DNA from: Chelonoidis abingdonii | Lineage: Eukaryota; Chordata; Testudines; Testudinidae | Direction: 5' to 3' | DNA length: 64,000 bases | Assembly: GCF_003597395.2 (NCBI RefSeq) | Contig: NC_133770.1 | Span: 30,256,646-30,320,645, forward strand | Part shown: piece after piece, positions 11,876 to 23,974 of the stretch | Layout of the letters: each line of letters opens with the position of its first letter | Position numbering within the stretch: the stretch's first letter is position 1 | Translations under genes and position numbers: made by a program | Notes under the pieces: generated by a model | The model's database searches: none | The model's input: the letters and a program-made list of their open reading frames with translations, nothing else | Told to the model about the DNA's origin: nothing

Positions 11876-12845
11876 ACAATACAGTGTGCGCTGAGTGAAC
11901 AGGCACAAAATAAATGTAAATGAGTTGTATAACTGAAAACACTAGCTCAGGTTTGGTAACAGGATATAAATTCTGTCACTTCTTTGTTTTACTGCTTTAA
12001 ATCCAGCCCAGATAATATAGTGCTGGATAGCCACACATTGGTCCATATGGGTAAGTTGATGGTCTTAGTCCTGTCCCAGCTAAACTACATGCCATAACAA
12101 TACCATTTGTGACAACATCCCAGTGGCAACTGTAGTAATTGTTTCTAAACTGACTTTTCCATGTAAAGTATTGAATGTGTCTTTAGTCATCTTTAATGAA
12201 ACGTAGCATCTGGAAGCAAGAAGAGCCAAATGACCTGCAAGCTCTCCATAGACCACTCCTGATCCACCAACCACAGTTTCAGAACCTCTGCCATAGACCT
12301 TTGCAGAGTAGAGAAGATCTTGTTTAAAAAACAGCAAACAAGCAGTGCCTATGCCACGTTTTAAGTGCCTATGCCAGGTTTTCTTGATGCATCTTAACTA
12401 GCAAAAAAGACATAACCCCCCTTTTTTCTCCTGCATGGCATTTTTAAGCTGTTAGAAACAAACATAAATACAAGTTGTTAGTTTATTATTTACAGCAAAA
12501 GCACTGTTTTTAATTGTAATTATTTCCTTTTTGTTTAAAGAGAAAACATGAGTGAAAGCAGTAAGTTAATGTACTAGCCTTTCACACCTCTGCACTCTAG
12601 CTAAGATCTAGTTTTAATCAAGAGCAGAATCTAGTGGCTTCAGTTTTGTTTGTGTTTCATGTTTATGCAAACAAAAACTTGTCACAGTCTGGCATTGCTG
12701 AAGAAAATAGACTTGTTTAAGAGTGTTCCAGGTCTTAAATATCAGATGTTTGGCAAGTTGCTACTGAGCTTCAACACCTAATGTATTTTAGCAAACTTCT
12801 TTAGCCCTGGCCTTGCAATTACTAGTTTCAATCATTAGAGTGAGA

Positions 12846-13075
12846 AGGTGAGTGAGGTAATATCTTCTATTGGACACTGTCTGTTGATGAGACAGACAAG
12901 GTTTTGAACCACACAGGGCTCTTCTTCAGGTCTGGGAAAGGTACTCCCGGATCTGAAGAAGAGCTCTGTGTGGCTTGAATGGTGGTTTCTCTCACCAACT
13001 GATAAAATATATTACCTCACCCACCTTGTCTATCTAATATTCTGGGACGGATACAGCTACAACTACCCTGCGTAG
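12846..13075. repeat. Fold-back interspersed repeat, possibly Penelope-like in origin
   Basis: Two copies of one sequence lie head to head. 'aggtgagtgaggtaatat' at 12846-12863 pairs with 'atattacctcacccacct' at 13009-13026 (17 of 18). 'ccacacagggctcttcttc' near 12909 pairs with 'gaagaagagctctgtgtgg' near 12955. The right half continues into a tail 'tatctaatattctgggacg'. This repeat is frequent in sauropsid DNA. I suspect a link to Penelope-like retroelements, whose terminal parts carry hammerhead ribozymes, but cannot prove it here. Confidence 0.6.
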
Positions 13076-13697
13076 TATCAATCATATAATAAGATTTGTG
13101 ATTTTTATTAAAATTAATTCCTCCATTAGTAGTTTGCAATGTCAAAGCATATATAAGTTAGGATTTTTGTTTTGTTTTGACAGAAACCCACAATATGACC
13201 ATGATTAAGCAGATAATTTGTGTCAGACATTTTCCACCATAATAGCGTTTTGTAAATATTTGTGACAGTAACCAGCTTTCAATACTTTTAAGAAAAATTA
13301 CAATAAATTTCTGTAAAAGCAAGCTGTCAAATAGAGAACATCTTCTTTTTTATATAACCTTCATAGTGCATTGATGAATGATACCCAAGCATCGGTGCTT
13401 CAGATTATTACATTACTTGGTGTACAATAGCAGTGAATATAGATGTAAGACTAAGACATCAGTCTTCTTCCTATCAGCCCACTGCAGCTGTTTGGCTTGA
13501 GAGAAAGCTTTAGAGAACTGACACTGGTGGTAGCTTGGAGACATTGATAGATGTTGTTTATGTGAAAACAGTTACAGGATAGTATTTGTAGTGGTTCATT
13601 GCCATTTTAGAATGGAAATGATTTTCTGAATCACTGAAAATGTTAAAGTTTCTGGTTGTTTGCACAATGATAGAGGGAGCTATTTAGTATGCTATAT
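13076..13697. other. Intronic sequence, nothing recognised
   Basis: AT-rich, no element ends or open frames seen. Confidence 0.4.
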
Positions 13698-13721
13698 GTG
13701 AGAGAGAGAGAGAGCGAGCGA

Positions 13722-13767
<46 letters not shown>

Positions 13768-13768
13768 G
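13698..13768 (+). repeat. Compound microsatellite (GA)n-(GT)n-(TA)n
   Basis: A run of GA dinucleotides grades through 'gcgagcgagtgag' into about 18 GT units and then a short TA run. Three dinucleotide motifs in a row suggest stepwise point mutation and slippage. Confidence 0.95.
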
Positions 13769-15254
13769 TGGAGATGTCTGTCTCTATGTAAACCAATCCC
13801 TCAACCCTCTTAAGAACTTAATTAAACTAATACCATGTAATCTTAAAATAATCAGTAGATGATCAATTAAATTATCTTGTTGTATATGTTATTGGATTAA
13901 TTTCTGAAGTGCCCTTTAGAGTTAGATGGCTGGTTTTGGGTATAGGTGTTTTAAAAACTGACAGTTTTCTAAAAGGATTTGGGACTCCTGTATTTACATA
14001 TGCTTCTATTTACAGACTTGTATAAAAAAGTAAAAGCTTTTTCTCTGTGCTGTACCAAAGAAACAGTGCCTAACATCTGCTTATTTGTGGCAAAACCAGC
14101 CTTTGGTCTTTCCAGTTAATGCAGTGGATGTGTAGCTTTTCAGGGTTAATAAACCTTTTTTTTGTTCTTGATGTTTCATCCTGTGTTGAGGGCATTTCTC
14201 TTCCTGCATAATTATCTCTCTCTGTGTAGTGTCAATGGATACAATTAATAAATTGTAGTGCTAAGGGGCAGGTACCTGCTATTGGATTACAATTCATTCT
14301 TGGGAGTCTCTCTCTACTATATTTGTTCCTTGCTATTCACATAGCTGGTAAACTAGGAGATGGGCATCTTAATGGTGTACCCTTTTTTCCTCTTTCAGAT
14401 TTATGGCTGCTGTAGAATAAATATACTTTTGCCTTCCAAAGTAGAAAATGGGGAAATTCTTATACCCTTAGTACATGAAATCCAAATCTTTTGGAAGTTG
14501 TTTGGATAAGCACCCAAAAGATTTTCTACTTTATGCCATCGTCTGCAAATGTAACAGAATAGACCTGTCTCCCCTTAGAGAATTCTATTCAGGCGTTGTG
14601 TGTCCGGTTGAAACCAGTTTAAACAAATATTTGCAGCTCTTATCTGTTCTTAATTACTCCTACATGTTCGCCTGTTGATACTGTATGTGGGCAAGTTTTT
14701 CAAATTTTCATGAAGGATGCTGTATAAATGAAGTGTTGTTGATTTATCTATTTCCATAGTTGTTTGCCTGTGTGTGTGTGTAATTTTACAAAGATTGGGG
14801 TTTTAGGTTGATCCCTTTAATTAATAAATAAAGAAAGAAATTAAAAAGCCACACAATGATTGGATTCAGATACAGATGTCTTCAAAGAACTGAGTTTTGG
14901 TTCAGGCTTATCTCTATCTGTAACATTTAAACCCCTTAGCATGTGAATCATAATGTGAATAGTTTTTTGTGTTAAAATACTAGTTTTGTTAACATCCAAT
15001 ATGAAACATGAATCTGGAGTATTTTTCTGAATGTTCTTTTAAATATTTTTTATAGCAGTTTTTAAGAATAAAACATGAGTAAAGATGCTTCTGAAGAGTA
15101 TAAAGCTGAGAAAATGTCTAAGCTCTGTTTTGAAATCAGCTCAGGAACTGGCCACCACATAGAAATGCCCAGAGCCTTCTGGACATGCTCTTAATGCATT
15201 GACTTCCAGTGTGCCATGGTCATAACACAATGATGTCATGAGTAGATTCTCAAC
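13769..15254. other. Intronic sequence, nothing recognised
   Basis: AT-rich sequence with a short GT run near 14770. The 67-codon frame at 14475-14678 shows no domain. Confidence 0.4.
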
Positions 15255-15499
15255 TTATGACTTCATATGTGGCTTATATCTATTGTTCCTCGTTGGCGAG
15301 GTTAGTGAGTGAATGAGCAGTGGCGATGTTGCCATGTCTGTGAGTCTGGTCACCAGGATATGTTTGGACACGAGAATCCTGTTTATGAGGACTTTATAAG
15401 CATTCCCTGACAAGGCCAAAGCAACACTGCCGAGGATGACATGGCTATCGCCGAGGATGACATGGCTACCACCATGTGAGCCACTTGGAGTGTCTGACC

Positions 15500-16670
15500 A
15501 CCCAGGGGGCAGATTCTTACGAGTGATCAAATTACTGAAAAAGTGCATGAGTTTCAGCACAGGAGGGAAGAGGTTTAGATAGACTTTATTGATTTAAAAG
15601 CTGCCTTTGAGTCTGTTGACAGTTGCTCCCTTGGGCACTGCCTGCGAGCTGGTGGTGTGCCAACTTTCTTGTAGAAATGCGCTGTGGAAATGAGAGCTGA
15701 GTCCACTTACGTATTAGGATGTCCAACTGGTTTGAGTACAACAGCAGTGTCAAGGGTGCATGGCTGCTCCATTTCTGTTCAACGCTGTTATTTGACCCAA
15801 TCATGGAAGCCATCACTAGCCACTTACTGTGGGTGGAATTGTGATTTTTGCATAGCAGACATAGAATATGCAGATGACCGAATATATTTGCATCCTCATG
15901 AACTAATCTCATCATTGCTCTGAATATATTTATGAAAGCAGAAACTGAGCTTGGTCTTCAAGTCATGTGGAAGAAGGTTAAATTGATGAAAGTGACTGTA
16001 CCTCTGTCCCTCTCCATCATAATCAATGCACAAAAAGTTGAATTCATCAACTCATTTGAGTATCTTGGCTCCATTGTAACCAAGAAGGGAGATGTTGCCT
16101 TGCTGGCATGAAACGTGAAATCAGCAAGGCTATAGGTGTTAGGCACACTGTTGGAAGCCTCTACCACTTCAACCCCACATATTAAGTTGGGCTAAGATGC
16201 ATATATATCAAGCAGTAGTAGCTTCTGTCCTTTTGTGTGGCTCTGAAACATTGGGCACCACAGAGATGCTAGTGTGCTAGCTCGCCACTTTCAACATGAA
16301 ATAGCAGTGATGTATGGAAGATGTATAGTGGTTTCATCGTGTAACAAATGAGGATGTCACTTGGGCCAAGTGGTCTCCAATGTCTTCTCAAATGACTGTC
16401 TGCTCCGTATCCTGGAGTCCATACCAGTTCTTCAGTTTTATGCATTCGATCCAGCAAAAACTGGATGGAGAAGACCTTGCAGACAGCTTTGCACATGCTG
16501 GAGGGATGGCTTCTAACTTTGCCCACTTCAGCCTTTGTATAGAGCAGGCTGCAACATTGAGAGAAGACTGGGTTATTCGGAAATAGGTGATTCAAAGTGT
16601 GCACACTCTATGCTCTATGAACAGGAGAATGTATGAGGAAGTGGCAGAAGTTGCTTTGTTTTCAAGTGAA
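15500..16670 (+). pseudogene. Degenerate LINE reverse transcriptase (non-LTR)
   Basis: Conceptual translation with frameshifts gives, in order, an 'IDLKAAFESVDS' segment near 15580-15620 (the RT motif with the first catalytic Asp), a 'CMAAPFLFNAV'-like segment near 15760-15800, and 'IEYADDRIY' at about 15860-15890 (the YADD active-site box). 'INAQKVEFINSFEYLGSIVT' follows near 16020-16085, then C-terminal sequence reading 'LLCGSET'-like near 16230. This order matches the palm and thumb of LINE ORF2. Several stops and frame changes make it dead. The clade is not resolved. The tandem 'gccgaggatgacatggct' pair near 15430-15470 may be upstream element sequence or unrelated. Confidence 0.75.
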
Positions 16671-17335
16671 TGGAGCGGCCTGAAGACTTTTGGAAAGAAG
16701 TAAGTAGCACTTTGGGTTGGTCTTGTGGCTTTTTTCCCCCTTTTTCGCCTTGCCACAAATATCCTATATTACTGTGGGCAAGTCAGTTTTGGAAGAAATG
16801 TTAGTGTGACACGAGGGAAAATAAGTAGAGGGAATGTGGGGTAGCTAGCTTTGATTCTGTGTTCTGAAACTTTAAATGTAAGAGGGTTTTCTGACTCTTT
16901 GCTAGGTCTGAGTTGGCATGTGAGGAGATTCAAGATGAAGGATCATACAGAGGGAGTGTCTTCCACAGCATGCGCACTCAGACTTTGGTTCTTTATTTGT
17001 TGGTTTTCATTCGTCTAAATGATCACCTAGGATGAAAGTACATGCTGATTCTTTGTGTACGAAAAACCAAGTTTTTACTGGTCTTGTTTGCTAGTGCCCC
17101 CACATGTTATCGAGAAAACACTCAGTTTGGTAGAAAGGAACAAGCTTCAGCTTTATGTGAAAAAACACACATACGAGTGCCAGGTCGTGTATGGTAACAG
17201 ACCCAGTGTTGCCAGTTACTGCAGTATTTGTTAATATTCTTGAAGCTCAACCCCAATAACATGAATATCAGCTTTCATTAAAGAGAAAAGAAACTGTAGA
17301 TTTATTAAAGAGAAAAGCAAACTTTTTTTGACTCC
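16671..17335. other. Intronic sequence, possible LINE 3' remnant then unassigned
   Basis: The first part may still be the 3' end of the LINE. From about 16750 I see no recognisable feature apart from a short duplicated 'attaaagagaaaag' near 17277-17315. Confidence 0.35.
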
Positions 17336-18015
17336 ATGTGATGGGGTGTATTCTCCACACTGGCCCTGCAAGAGCTGAATTGGGCCAAGTGAGCCCAGAC
17401 AGCCAGTTAGGCTGCAAACAGGGGAGATTTAGGCGGGTGGAAGCTAATTAGAAGGAAGCTCACCTGTGAGGGACAGGCAGGGCTTCTGTAAAGCTAGGGG
17501 GTTGGGAATAGTGTGGGGAGGCAGCAGGGAGGAAGCTTGCAGTCTCTCTTCCTAAGATAAGGGGCAAGGAGTCCAGAGGTGAGAGCAGTCAGATTGGTAC
17601 AGAGGCACACCTTAACTGTTCACTACATAGCCCTGGACTGGAACCCAGAACAGAGGGTGAGCCGGGTTCCCCTACTAGTCACTGAGAGAGTGGTACCATA
17701 AGATAGTGAACAGGAAGTCTGCCCAAGTCGCTGCTGGAGTGACATTGTCAGGGCAGCGGGCGTGACGACTACTGATGCTTTTTGTGGCAAGAGACTTTGA
17801 AAGACTACACCAGAAGGGGAAACCACTGAGTGACTTGGCGTGCGGGCTGAGTCACAAAGAGGCGGCAGCAGCTCCTGGAGCAAGAGATGGGCTGCAGACT
17901 GAGAGCGTGAGCACGAGAGACACTGAGCTAATCTCCAGAACCTCCAGGAGATGGCACTGTCCAGTGGAGAGTAGGGCACCCGGGTACATCCCCTTAGAGC
18001 CAGGATTTCACCCTA
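17336..18015. repeat. GC-rich interspersed repeat, probably LTR/retroelement-derived
   Basis: This is a GC-rich block in AT-rich surroundings opening with 'tgtgatggggtgtattctcc'. I recognise the block as a high-copy turtle repeat through phrases such as 'agctgaattgggccaagtga' and 'ccctggactggaacccagaa'. Open frames of 107-118 codons occur on both strands but overlap each other and contain no domain. Ends and duplication are not resolved, so the class is uncertain. Confidence 0.5.
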
Positions 18016-18588
18016 AGTTTCTCACACTCATAATTGCAGAGAAAAGTTTAAAAATAAGACCCAAGTGCGCCCTACAAGGCTTAAAAAGTAGAAGATAAAT
18101 AAAAAGAAACCAAAATCTGTTTTTAAAAGAGCTCTTTATTTTTTTGGAGACGTGACTCACGATGTTTGGGATTGGCAGTTCTGAAGCCCAACAAAACAAA
18201 TCGATACCTTTTTATATCCCAGTATCAAAAGGGTCCAGCCTGAACTAATTTTGTACTTTTTTGCAAGGTAGGTGTCTAAGCCCCTTTGCAGGAATGACCT
18301 TCCTTTGTCCCTGGTGAGGCTTTTTTCTCTAATTGTTTTTCATTGCCTCCAAGCAGTTAGACTTTGTGCCAGAGCTTTAGGAAAAGGAGCTGTCTCCTAT
18401 TTTCTTCTGCCCAGAAATATTCTCACTACATATTTGCCACAATTGACACCTGCACCTACTGATCTGCTGCCAGCTTCACGTTCTTGGAAGTTCTCCAGAT
18501 GGTGGAAAGAAAATAACAAATGCCATTCATGTCAGAACACAGCAAGGCACTTGTAGCAATTCCTGCCTTCGAAGTTGAACTGTTAGGT
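18016..18588. other. Intronic sequence, nothing recognised
   Basis: Mixed composition. The 94-codon frame at 18272-18556 has no recognisable domain. Confidence 0.35.
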
Positions 18589-18899
18589 CAGGGGTCGGCA
18601 ACCTTTCAGAAGTGGTGTGCCAAGTCTTCATTTATTCACTCTAATTTAAGGTTTTGCATGCCAGTAATACATTTTAACATTTTTAAAAGGTCTCTTTCTA
18701 TAAGACTATAATATATAACTAAACTATTGTTGTATGTAAAATAAATAAGGTTTTTAAAATGTTTAAGAAGCTTCATTTAAAATTAAATTAAAATGCAGAG
18801 TCCCCCGGACCAGTGGCCAGGATCCGTATAGTGTGAGCGCCACTGAAAATCAGCTCACGTGCCGACTTTGGCATGTGTGCCATAGGTTGCCTACACCTG
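18589..18899 (+). mobile_element. hAT MITE, family C, intact with perfect 8-bp target duplication
   Basis: The left end is 'caggggtcggcaaccttt' and the right end 'taggttgcctacacctg'. Identical 8-bp repeats 'tgttaggt' flank it at 18581-18588 and 18900-18907. The body is AT-rich in the middle. The same element occurs, split by a 3.6-kb transposon, at 33456-37366, which allows the insertion point there to be read exactly. Confidence 0.92.
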
Positions 18900-18907
18900 T
18901 GTTAGGT

Positions 18908-19829
18908 TGTTAAAGTTTTGCTGTAGTATCAGCTTTTGAGAAAGCAAAATAATTTATCATTCAGTTTTTAATTATTTTTTTCCAAAAAAGTTTTCACTCC
19001 CTAATGGCATAACAGTGCTGTCAGATACATACAGGCAGCTCCCATTGTCATCAGCCGCATAGGTGGATGTGACATCTATGGGCAGAGCCTGGGTATCTGA
19101 TGACCGAATTGAGCCTTGTTAAATAATTAATTTCATGAAACATTTGCATTTATAGCGTGATATGATTTTGCCTTTAAAACAGTCAACAGTTAGGATTTTT
19201 GTAATCCTAGAACAAATCCATATTGCTTTGAATATGAATTACAGAATGCAGCCATTTTTTAGTGTATTAGTAGAGAACATAGTTTATCAGTTGTTTATAT
19301 AAAAACTACATATGAGGCCAAATAGGAGGTTTGGGCAATTTGCTTTGATGTAGCAATTTTGGTTTATTTTAGTTAATATTTCTCTTTATATTAAAATGGC
19401 TGATAATGCCAAATGATAGTATGATATTCGACTTCTTAATGGATTCCTAATCTATGTCAAACTAATTATAATTGAGTCTAAATGTATATGTTTAATTTTG
19501 CATTTTATCAGTTATCCTCTAGATGGAGTAGCTTGTTTGATATAAGATATTTATAATAGGGATTGATTGAGTAGTAAAATACAGCAATGAACTGTTTCAT
19601 AGGTTTAGTTGCTTGATGGTTAAAGTAGAAATAAAAAATTAATAAAGATGGGAAGTGTGATCTTGAAACTTTCACTCTAGATTCAAATTCATGTACACCT
19701 TTAAGTTGCATTATCATTTTTAATACAAAGTTTGTATCTAATTATATCCCAGTTTTTAAAAAAATCCACGTATCAGATATGTTGAGAAGAAAAGAAAACG
19801 TTTGTAAATCCATTATATAAATAAAAGTT
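18908..19829. other. Intronic sequence, nothing recognised
   Basis: Strongly AT-rich with no recognisable element. Confidence 0.4.
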
Positions 19830-20112
19830 GCCTAAAAGAGGCACTTAGGAAAATGAAAGAGGAGAAGGCACTTGAGCCAGATGAAATACTGTAGATGTAC
19901 AGAAGTCATTGGGAAGGGAAGGCATCAAGTATTTTACAAACCTATTCAGTTGTATTCTTAAGACAGAAAATTTGAGATAAATGCAGAAAAGCTTTGAGGT
20001 GACTGTTTTTAAACATCAAGGAGATATTGCACTGTGTGCTGACATCACATGCTATGAAAGTGTGGCAGAAGATTATTGAAAAGCATCTGCAAAGAACAGT
20101 TGAAGTTTGGAA
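19830..20112 (+). pseudogene. LINE reverse transcriptase fragment, RTE-like
   Basis: Translation with stops gives 'EALRKMKEEKALEPDEI', then a decayed segment, then 'SHAMKVWQKIIEKHLQRTVE'. This is the order found at the start of the RT domain of RTE-type LINEs, where an xPDEI box precedes an 'H..K..E..I..RL' helix. The fragment stops where the LTR-like sequence begins at 20117. A 3' piece of what may be the same LINE lies at 21400-21560. Confidence 0.65.
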
Positions 20113-20116
20113 GGGT

Positions 20117-20640
20117 GTCATAAATGGATAGGTAAGGTAAGGGTTAAGTTTCTTTTACCTGAAAAGGGTAACCAAACACCTGACCAGAGGACCAATCAGA
20201 GAACTGGATTGTTTAAAGTCAGGGGCGGGAATTTGTATACTCGGGGTCTTTGTTGTTTTCTTAGCTATGAGGAAACAAGTCTTCTTCTAATTCTCTCCTA
20301 ATNNNNNNNNNNNNNNNNNNNNNNNNNNNNNNNNNNNNNNNNNNNNNNNNNNNNNNNNNNNNNNNNNNNNNNNNNNNNNNNNNNNNNNNNNNNNNNNNNN
20401 NNNNNNNNNNNNNNNNNNNNNNNNNNNNNNNNNNNNNNNNNNNNNNNNNNNNNNNNNNNNNNNNNNNNNNNNNNNNNNNNNNNNNNNNNNNNNNNCCAAG
20501 CTGGTAGTGAGCTTGGGGGAGTTTCAGGTAAGCCCCCAAACTTTGGACGCAAAAGTCCAGGTTTGGGACAGGACCAGACTGGTGGACACTAAAGTCCAGG
20601 TCTGGGACTGGACGGCTAGATTACCACAAAGGGTCAGTAT
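20117..20640 (+). mobile_element. LTR-like sequence (endogenous retroelement), interrupted by a gap
   Basis: The sequence opens 'tgtcataaatggatagg' and contains 'accaatcagagaactggatt' upstream of a GC-richer segment. It resumes after the gap with 'ccaagctggtagtgagcttg', followed by two near-repeats 'aaagtccaggt.tgggac'. The TG start and the layout match long terminal repeats of turtle endogenous retroelements in my recollection. No gag or pol reading frame accompanies it, so it is probably a solo LTR. The 3' limit is approximate. Confidence 0.5.
20303..20495. other. Assembly gap, 193 N
   Basis: A run of unknown bases inside the LTR-like repeat. Reading frames drawn across it are meaningless. 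Confidence 1.
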
Positions 20641-20694
20641 GGATTTATGCTGTGAAGGAGTAAATTGTGGAATGTGCTGGTTGCTGATGACTTA

Positions 20695-20938
20695 GGCTTT
20701 GTCTTCACCAGAACTTCGTTGGCAAAACTTTTGTTGTTAAATAGGCCAGAAAGCAACTGTTGTTGTTCGGGGTTGTTAAAAAAAACATCTCCTCGAATGA
20801 CAAATGTTATACTGACGAAAAATGTTGGTGTAACCAGTGCTTTGTCGGCAGGAGCGACAAACAGCAGCTACGCCTTTTAGTGGCACAGATGTGGCAGCAC
20901 ATCCATGTTGCTAAAAGCGAGTTAGTGTAGACAAAGCT
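20695..20938. mobile_element. PIF/Harbinger-type MITE with TTA duplication
   Basis: The left end 'ggctttgtcttcaccag' pairs with the right end 'gtgtagacaaagct'. TTA flanks it at 20692-20694 and 20939-20941. A 3-bp TWA duplication is typical of PIF/Harbinger. At 244 bp it has no coding capacity. Confidence 0.8.
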
Positions 20939-20941
20939 TTA

Positions 20942-21399
20942 GTGATATGTGCAGAATGTTGTGAGAATGTGCAAATCAACTTTGAGCAGTGGTAATGCAG
21001 GTTTGAGCAGGCAGGATTTAGAGGGAACGTTGGTAAGACTGAGGCTCTGATAACTCTGGAGGAGGATACACAGTAAAGGCTATTACAAGCATGGTACTAA
21101 GCAGAGTGAAAGAATTTTTAATATATAGGATCCGTGATGGCTGACCATGGTGCACTCCTGAATGATGCCTGGCATCATACAAAGCTACTTAGTGCAGATA
21201 GCAGGAGCTGAGGTCAGTTTTCTGTGATTAAAAAAATGCCAATAAAGTTGAAAGAGCGTATGAAACTTGAACTTGACCCATCCTAATGTACAGAACAGAG
21301 ACTTGATAACCACAAGAAAAGAAATTTGTATACTCTCCACTACGGAAATGTTGAAACAGTCTGCGATAGGAGTGATGATTAAATGCTCTGTAATAGGAA
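20942..21399. other. Probable decayed LINE interior or intron
   Basis: This stretch lies between two pieces of RTE-like LINE and may be its eroded middle. I could not recover a protein match by eye. Confidence 0.3.
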
Positions 21400-21560
21400 T
21401 GAGGTGCTGAAGGGGCCTAGTGCCCCATTTGAAGACAGGTTGAGTGAGGCTAGGCTAGGCTGGTATTCACGTGTCCAGAGGAGACCTGAGAGGTATATTA
21501 GTGGGATAGCCCTTGCAATGATCGTGGATGGAAGATGACCAAAAGTGATGGAATTTTTGC
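21400..21560 (+). pseudogene. LINE ORF2 C-terminal fragment, RTE-like
   Basis: One frame reads 'RLSEARLGWYSRVQRRPERY' followed by 'ISGIALAMIVDGR' and a stop. The R..RW.GHv.RR.eeYig pattern is characteristic of the C-terminal part of RTE-type LINE ORF2. It fits with the RT fragment at 19830-20112 as one 5'-to-3' LINE copy disrupted by later insertions. Confidence 0.65.
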
Positions 21561-23974
21561 CTCTTGTGAATAACTTACTGTTTGCAATCACAGTTGTCTG
21601 CTTCTGCCAGAAGTAGCAAAGATTGCAAGAGGGTGTTTATAATGCACAAAGCTGGAGTTTGGAGTAACCCAACTCCCTGAGTGTTATAGCATGCACTGTT
21701 GAGTGGGAGAGGAGGCAAGCAGGTCTTGAATCAGGGCTCAGTACAGAGGCAGAATACAGAGCTGGATCCTGATCTGGAGATGAATCTGCATGGTTGTAGG
21801 GGTTCATCCAAATGAAGACAGTTGTGCATTTGAGCCCATAATAATTCATGTGAGGCAGTGTGTGTGCGGGGGAGGAGATACGTGGTTATAGGGATAAGGG
21901 TAGAGGTGTTCAGTGGCTATGGAGGCTTTGTCTATTATCTGATACTAATTCTGAGAAATTAAATAGGCCAGAAAACATATCATTATATATTTTACACATT
22001 AAAGTTGATTATATGGCAGATTATTACTTACACAGAACACTTTTGTTGAAGCAGAATGCCTGTTAGAACAGTGTAAAAGATTGGAAATAGATGTTCCATT
22101 TTATACTTTTGTCACTCAGGTCCGTTGAATTGTTCACCAGTAATATGTATGTGTGTGATGTGTTTATTTGTTTCTTCAGTCCGATCCAAACTAAAATGGT
22201 ATCCAGCTGTCCTGGTTTGCTATTTAATCCCCTTTGGTGCTGGAATGGATATATGTTCCAGGATCAGATTCCTTTGGCAGTTCACTCAAATAAATGAAAT
22301 GTCAGGTTTTAGCAAGGTACTGCATATCTAACCATGCTGGACAGGTGCATTTTTTTTTAAAGTACTTAGTACTCCATTCAGTAATGAAGCTGTTTACAAT
22401 ATTAGGACCTAAATTGTCACAAGTAGCACCCCACTAATATTAATTAGGGAACAGGCACACACTGGTGAGCTGCTTTATTGTGTGGATGCAGGCCTGATAG
22501 ACAGATGGACAGGCCATTCTGAAGGCTGCTGTATGGCTAGGTATATGGGTTGAGACTATTTTCAAGAATATAATCTATAGATTTTAATTACTCCACCCAT
22601 AATTATGGGAATCAGGATTACTTAATGAAGTAAGTAGTTGATGATTTCAGGGTATCTTCTAATAGTAATTAAAATAGGAAGTATTAAAGAAAATGAGAGA
22701 AGTCAAATATAGGACACAACTGATGTGTATTAAATAGGGATTCCCAGTCCATTTCATTCTTCATTGCATCAAAACATGAAACTGAGGAAACTGTTAGGTT
22801 GCACTGATAAACACTCAGAGGAAATCACAGTTAAAACTGCAGGTCAAAATGTCCTCTACTCCCTTGTGCATGATATTCTGTAATTGCATTATGACTTAAT
22901 GTTTCTCAAATAATACAGTATAATATAAAATTTTCCTGCTGTCTGTGCACATGTAACATCTTCTAACTTCTTTTCATTCTTTCATGTTTGTATTAGTTTC
23001 ATTGTTGTCATGGTCTCTTGTTTCCTCCATGTGCTCCACACAGAAGCAGACGAGGCTTGCCGGTGTGGAGCTCATTGAAGGACTGGGGCCTTATACAAAA
23101 AGTCTAAGTTCTTTTTTGTTCAAGGTGTATATTTAATATACAAGCACCTTAAGATCTACTGATTAAAAGTGCAATATGAAAGCTAGGTACTATTATTATT
23201 TCAGTAATTTAGTCAGCAACACTATTCTAGGCATTGCTTTCCAAAAGCAGCCCTGGATTACTTATTCGCAATCCAGTGACTGGTGGTTATTTTATATTGT
23301 TTGCGTTATGCTAATACACAGAGACCTCAATCAGAAGTACTGCAAGCAAACCTCTGATGTCAACACTTAGAGATTGAAACCAAAGAAAATATTTGTATGA
23401 ATCTCTTTCAAAGTATTAGTATTGAGCTTAACACAATCCTACATATTAGTTCATGGTACATAAAATATTGGCTGATGCGATATAGTGTGTTCTCTGCTCT
23501 GCAGAGTCTAGTGCATCCATCCGACTGAAGCAAAGGTACTTTGATGAATGCTGTCTGGCCTCTGACTGTAGAAGGAGATTTGCTCCGGCAGAGGAATGCT
23601 TGATCTAGTTAAGCTAAGCATAAAAATTGTGACAAGAACATGAAACGTTAACAAAACCAAACTCCTGAGACTGTCACAGGTCAGTTGGTTAGGAAGAGTT
23701 TTGTTCTAATAGTCAAAAACATGCATGATCAATTGTACATGCAAAGTGCATCTGCAACTGTGTCCCCCGTTTAGGCATTGTATGGGAATAATTGCGCCTT
23801 CAGATTAGTCATATCTTAAAAAAAATTAATCCCCTAAGTGTGTGTTTTCCACTAACATTTTCTTTTGAATAAACATCTGTTGCATTGTCATTGAAATATA
23901 AAGACTAAAGATAGGCCAGAACTGAAAAATCAATTGAGAGAGAATTTCGTGATAAGCACCAAATTCCTCATGGT
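21561..23974. other. Intronic sequence, nothing recognised
   Basis: No element ends found. Two overlapping frames of 68 codons near 22091-22331 have no domain. Confidence 0.4.

Noticed and set aside
15255..15560. 101-codon - strand frame next to the LINE remnant
   Set aside because: It partly overlaps the + strand LINE and has a duplicated 'GSHVILGDSHVILG' segment from a local DNA tandem; no known domain.
20261..20552. Frames across the N run
   Set aside because: They consist of unknown residues from a 193-base assembly gap.
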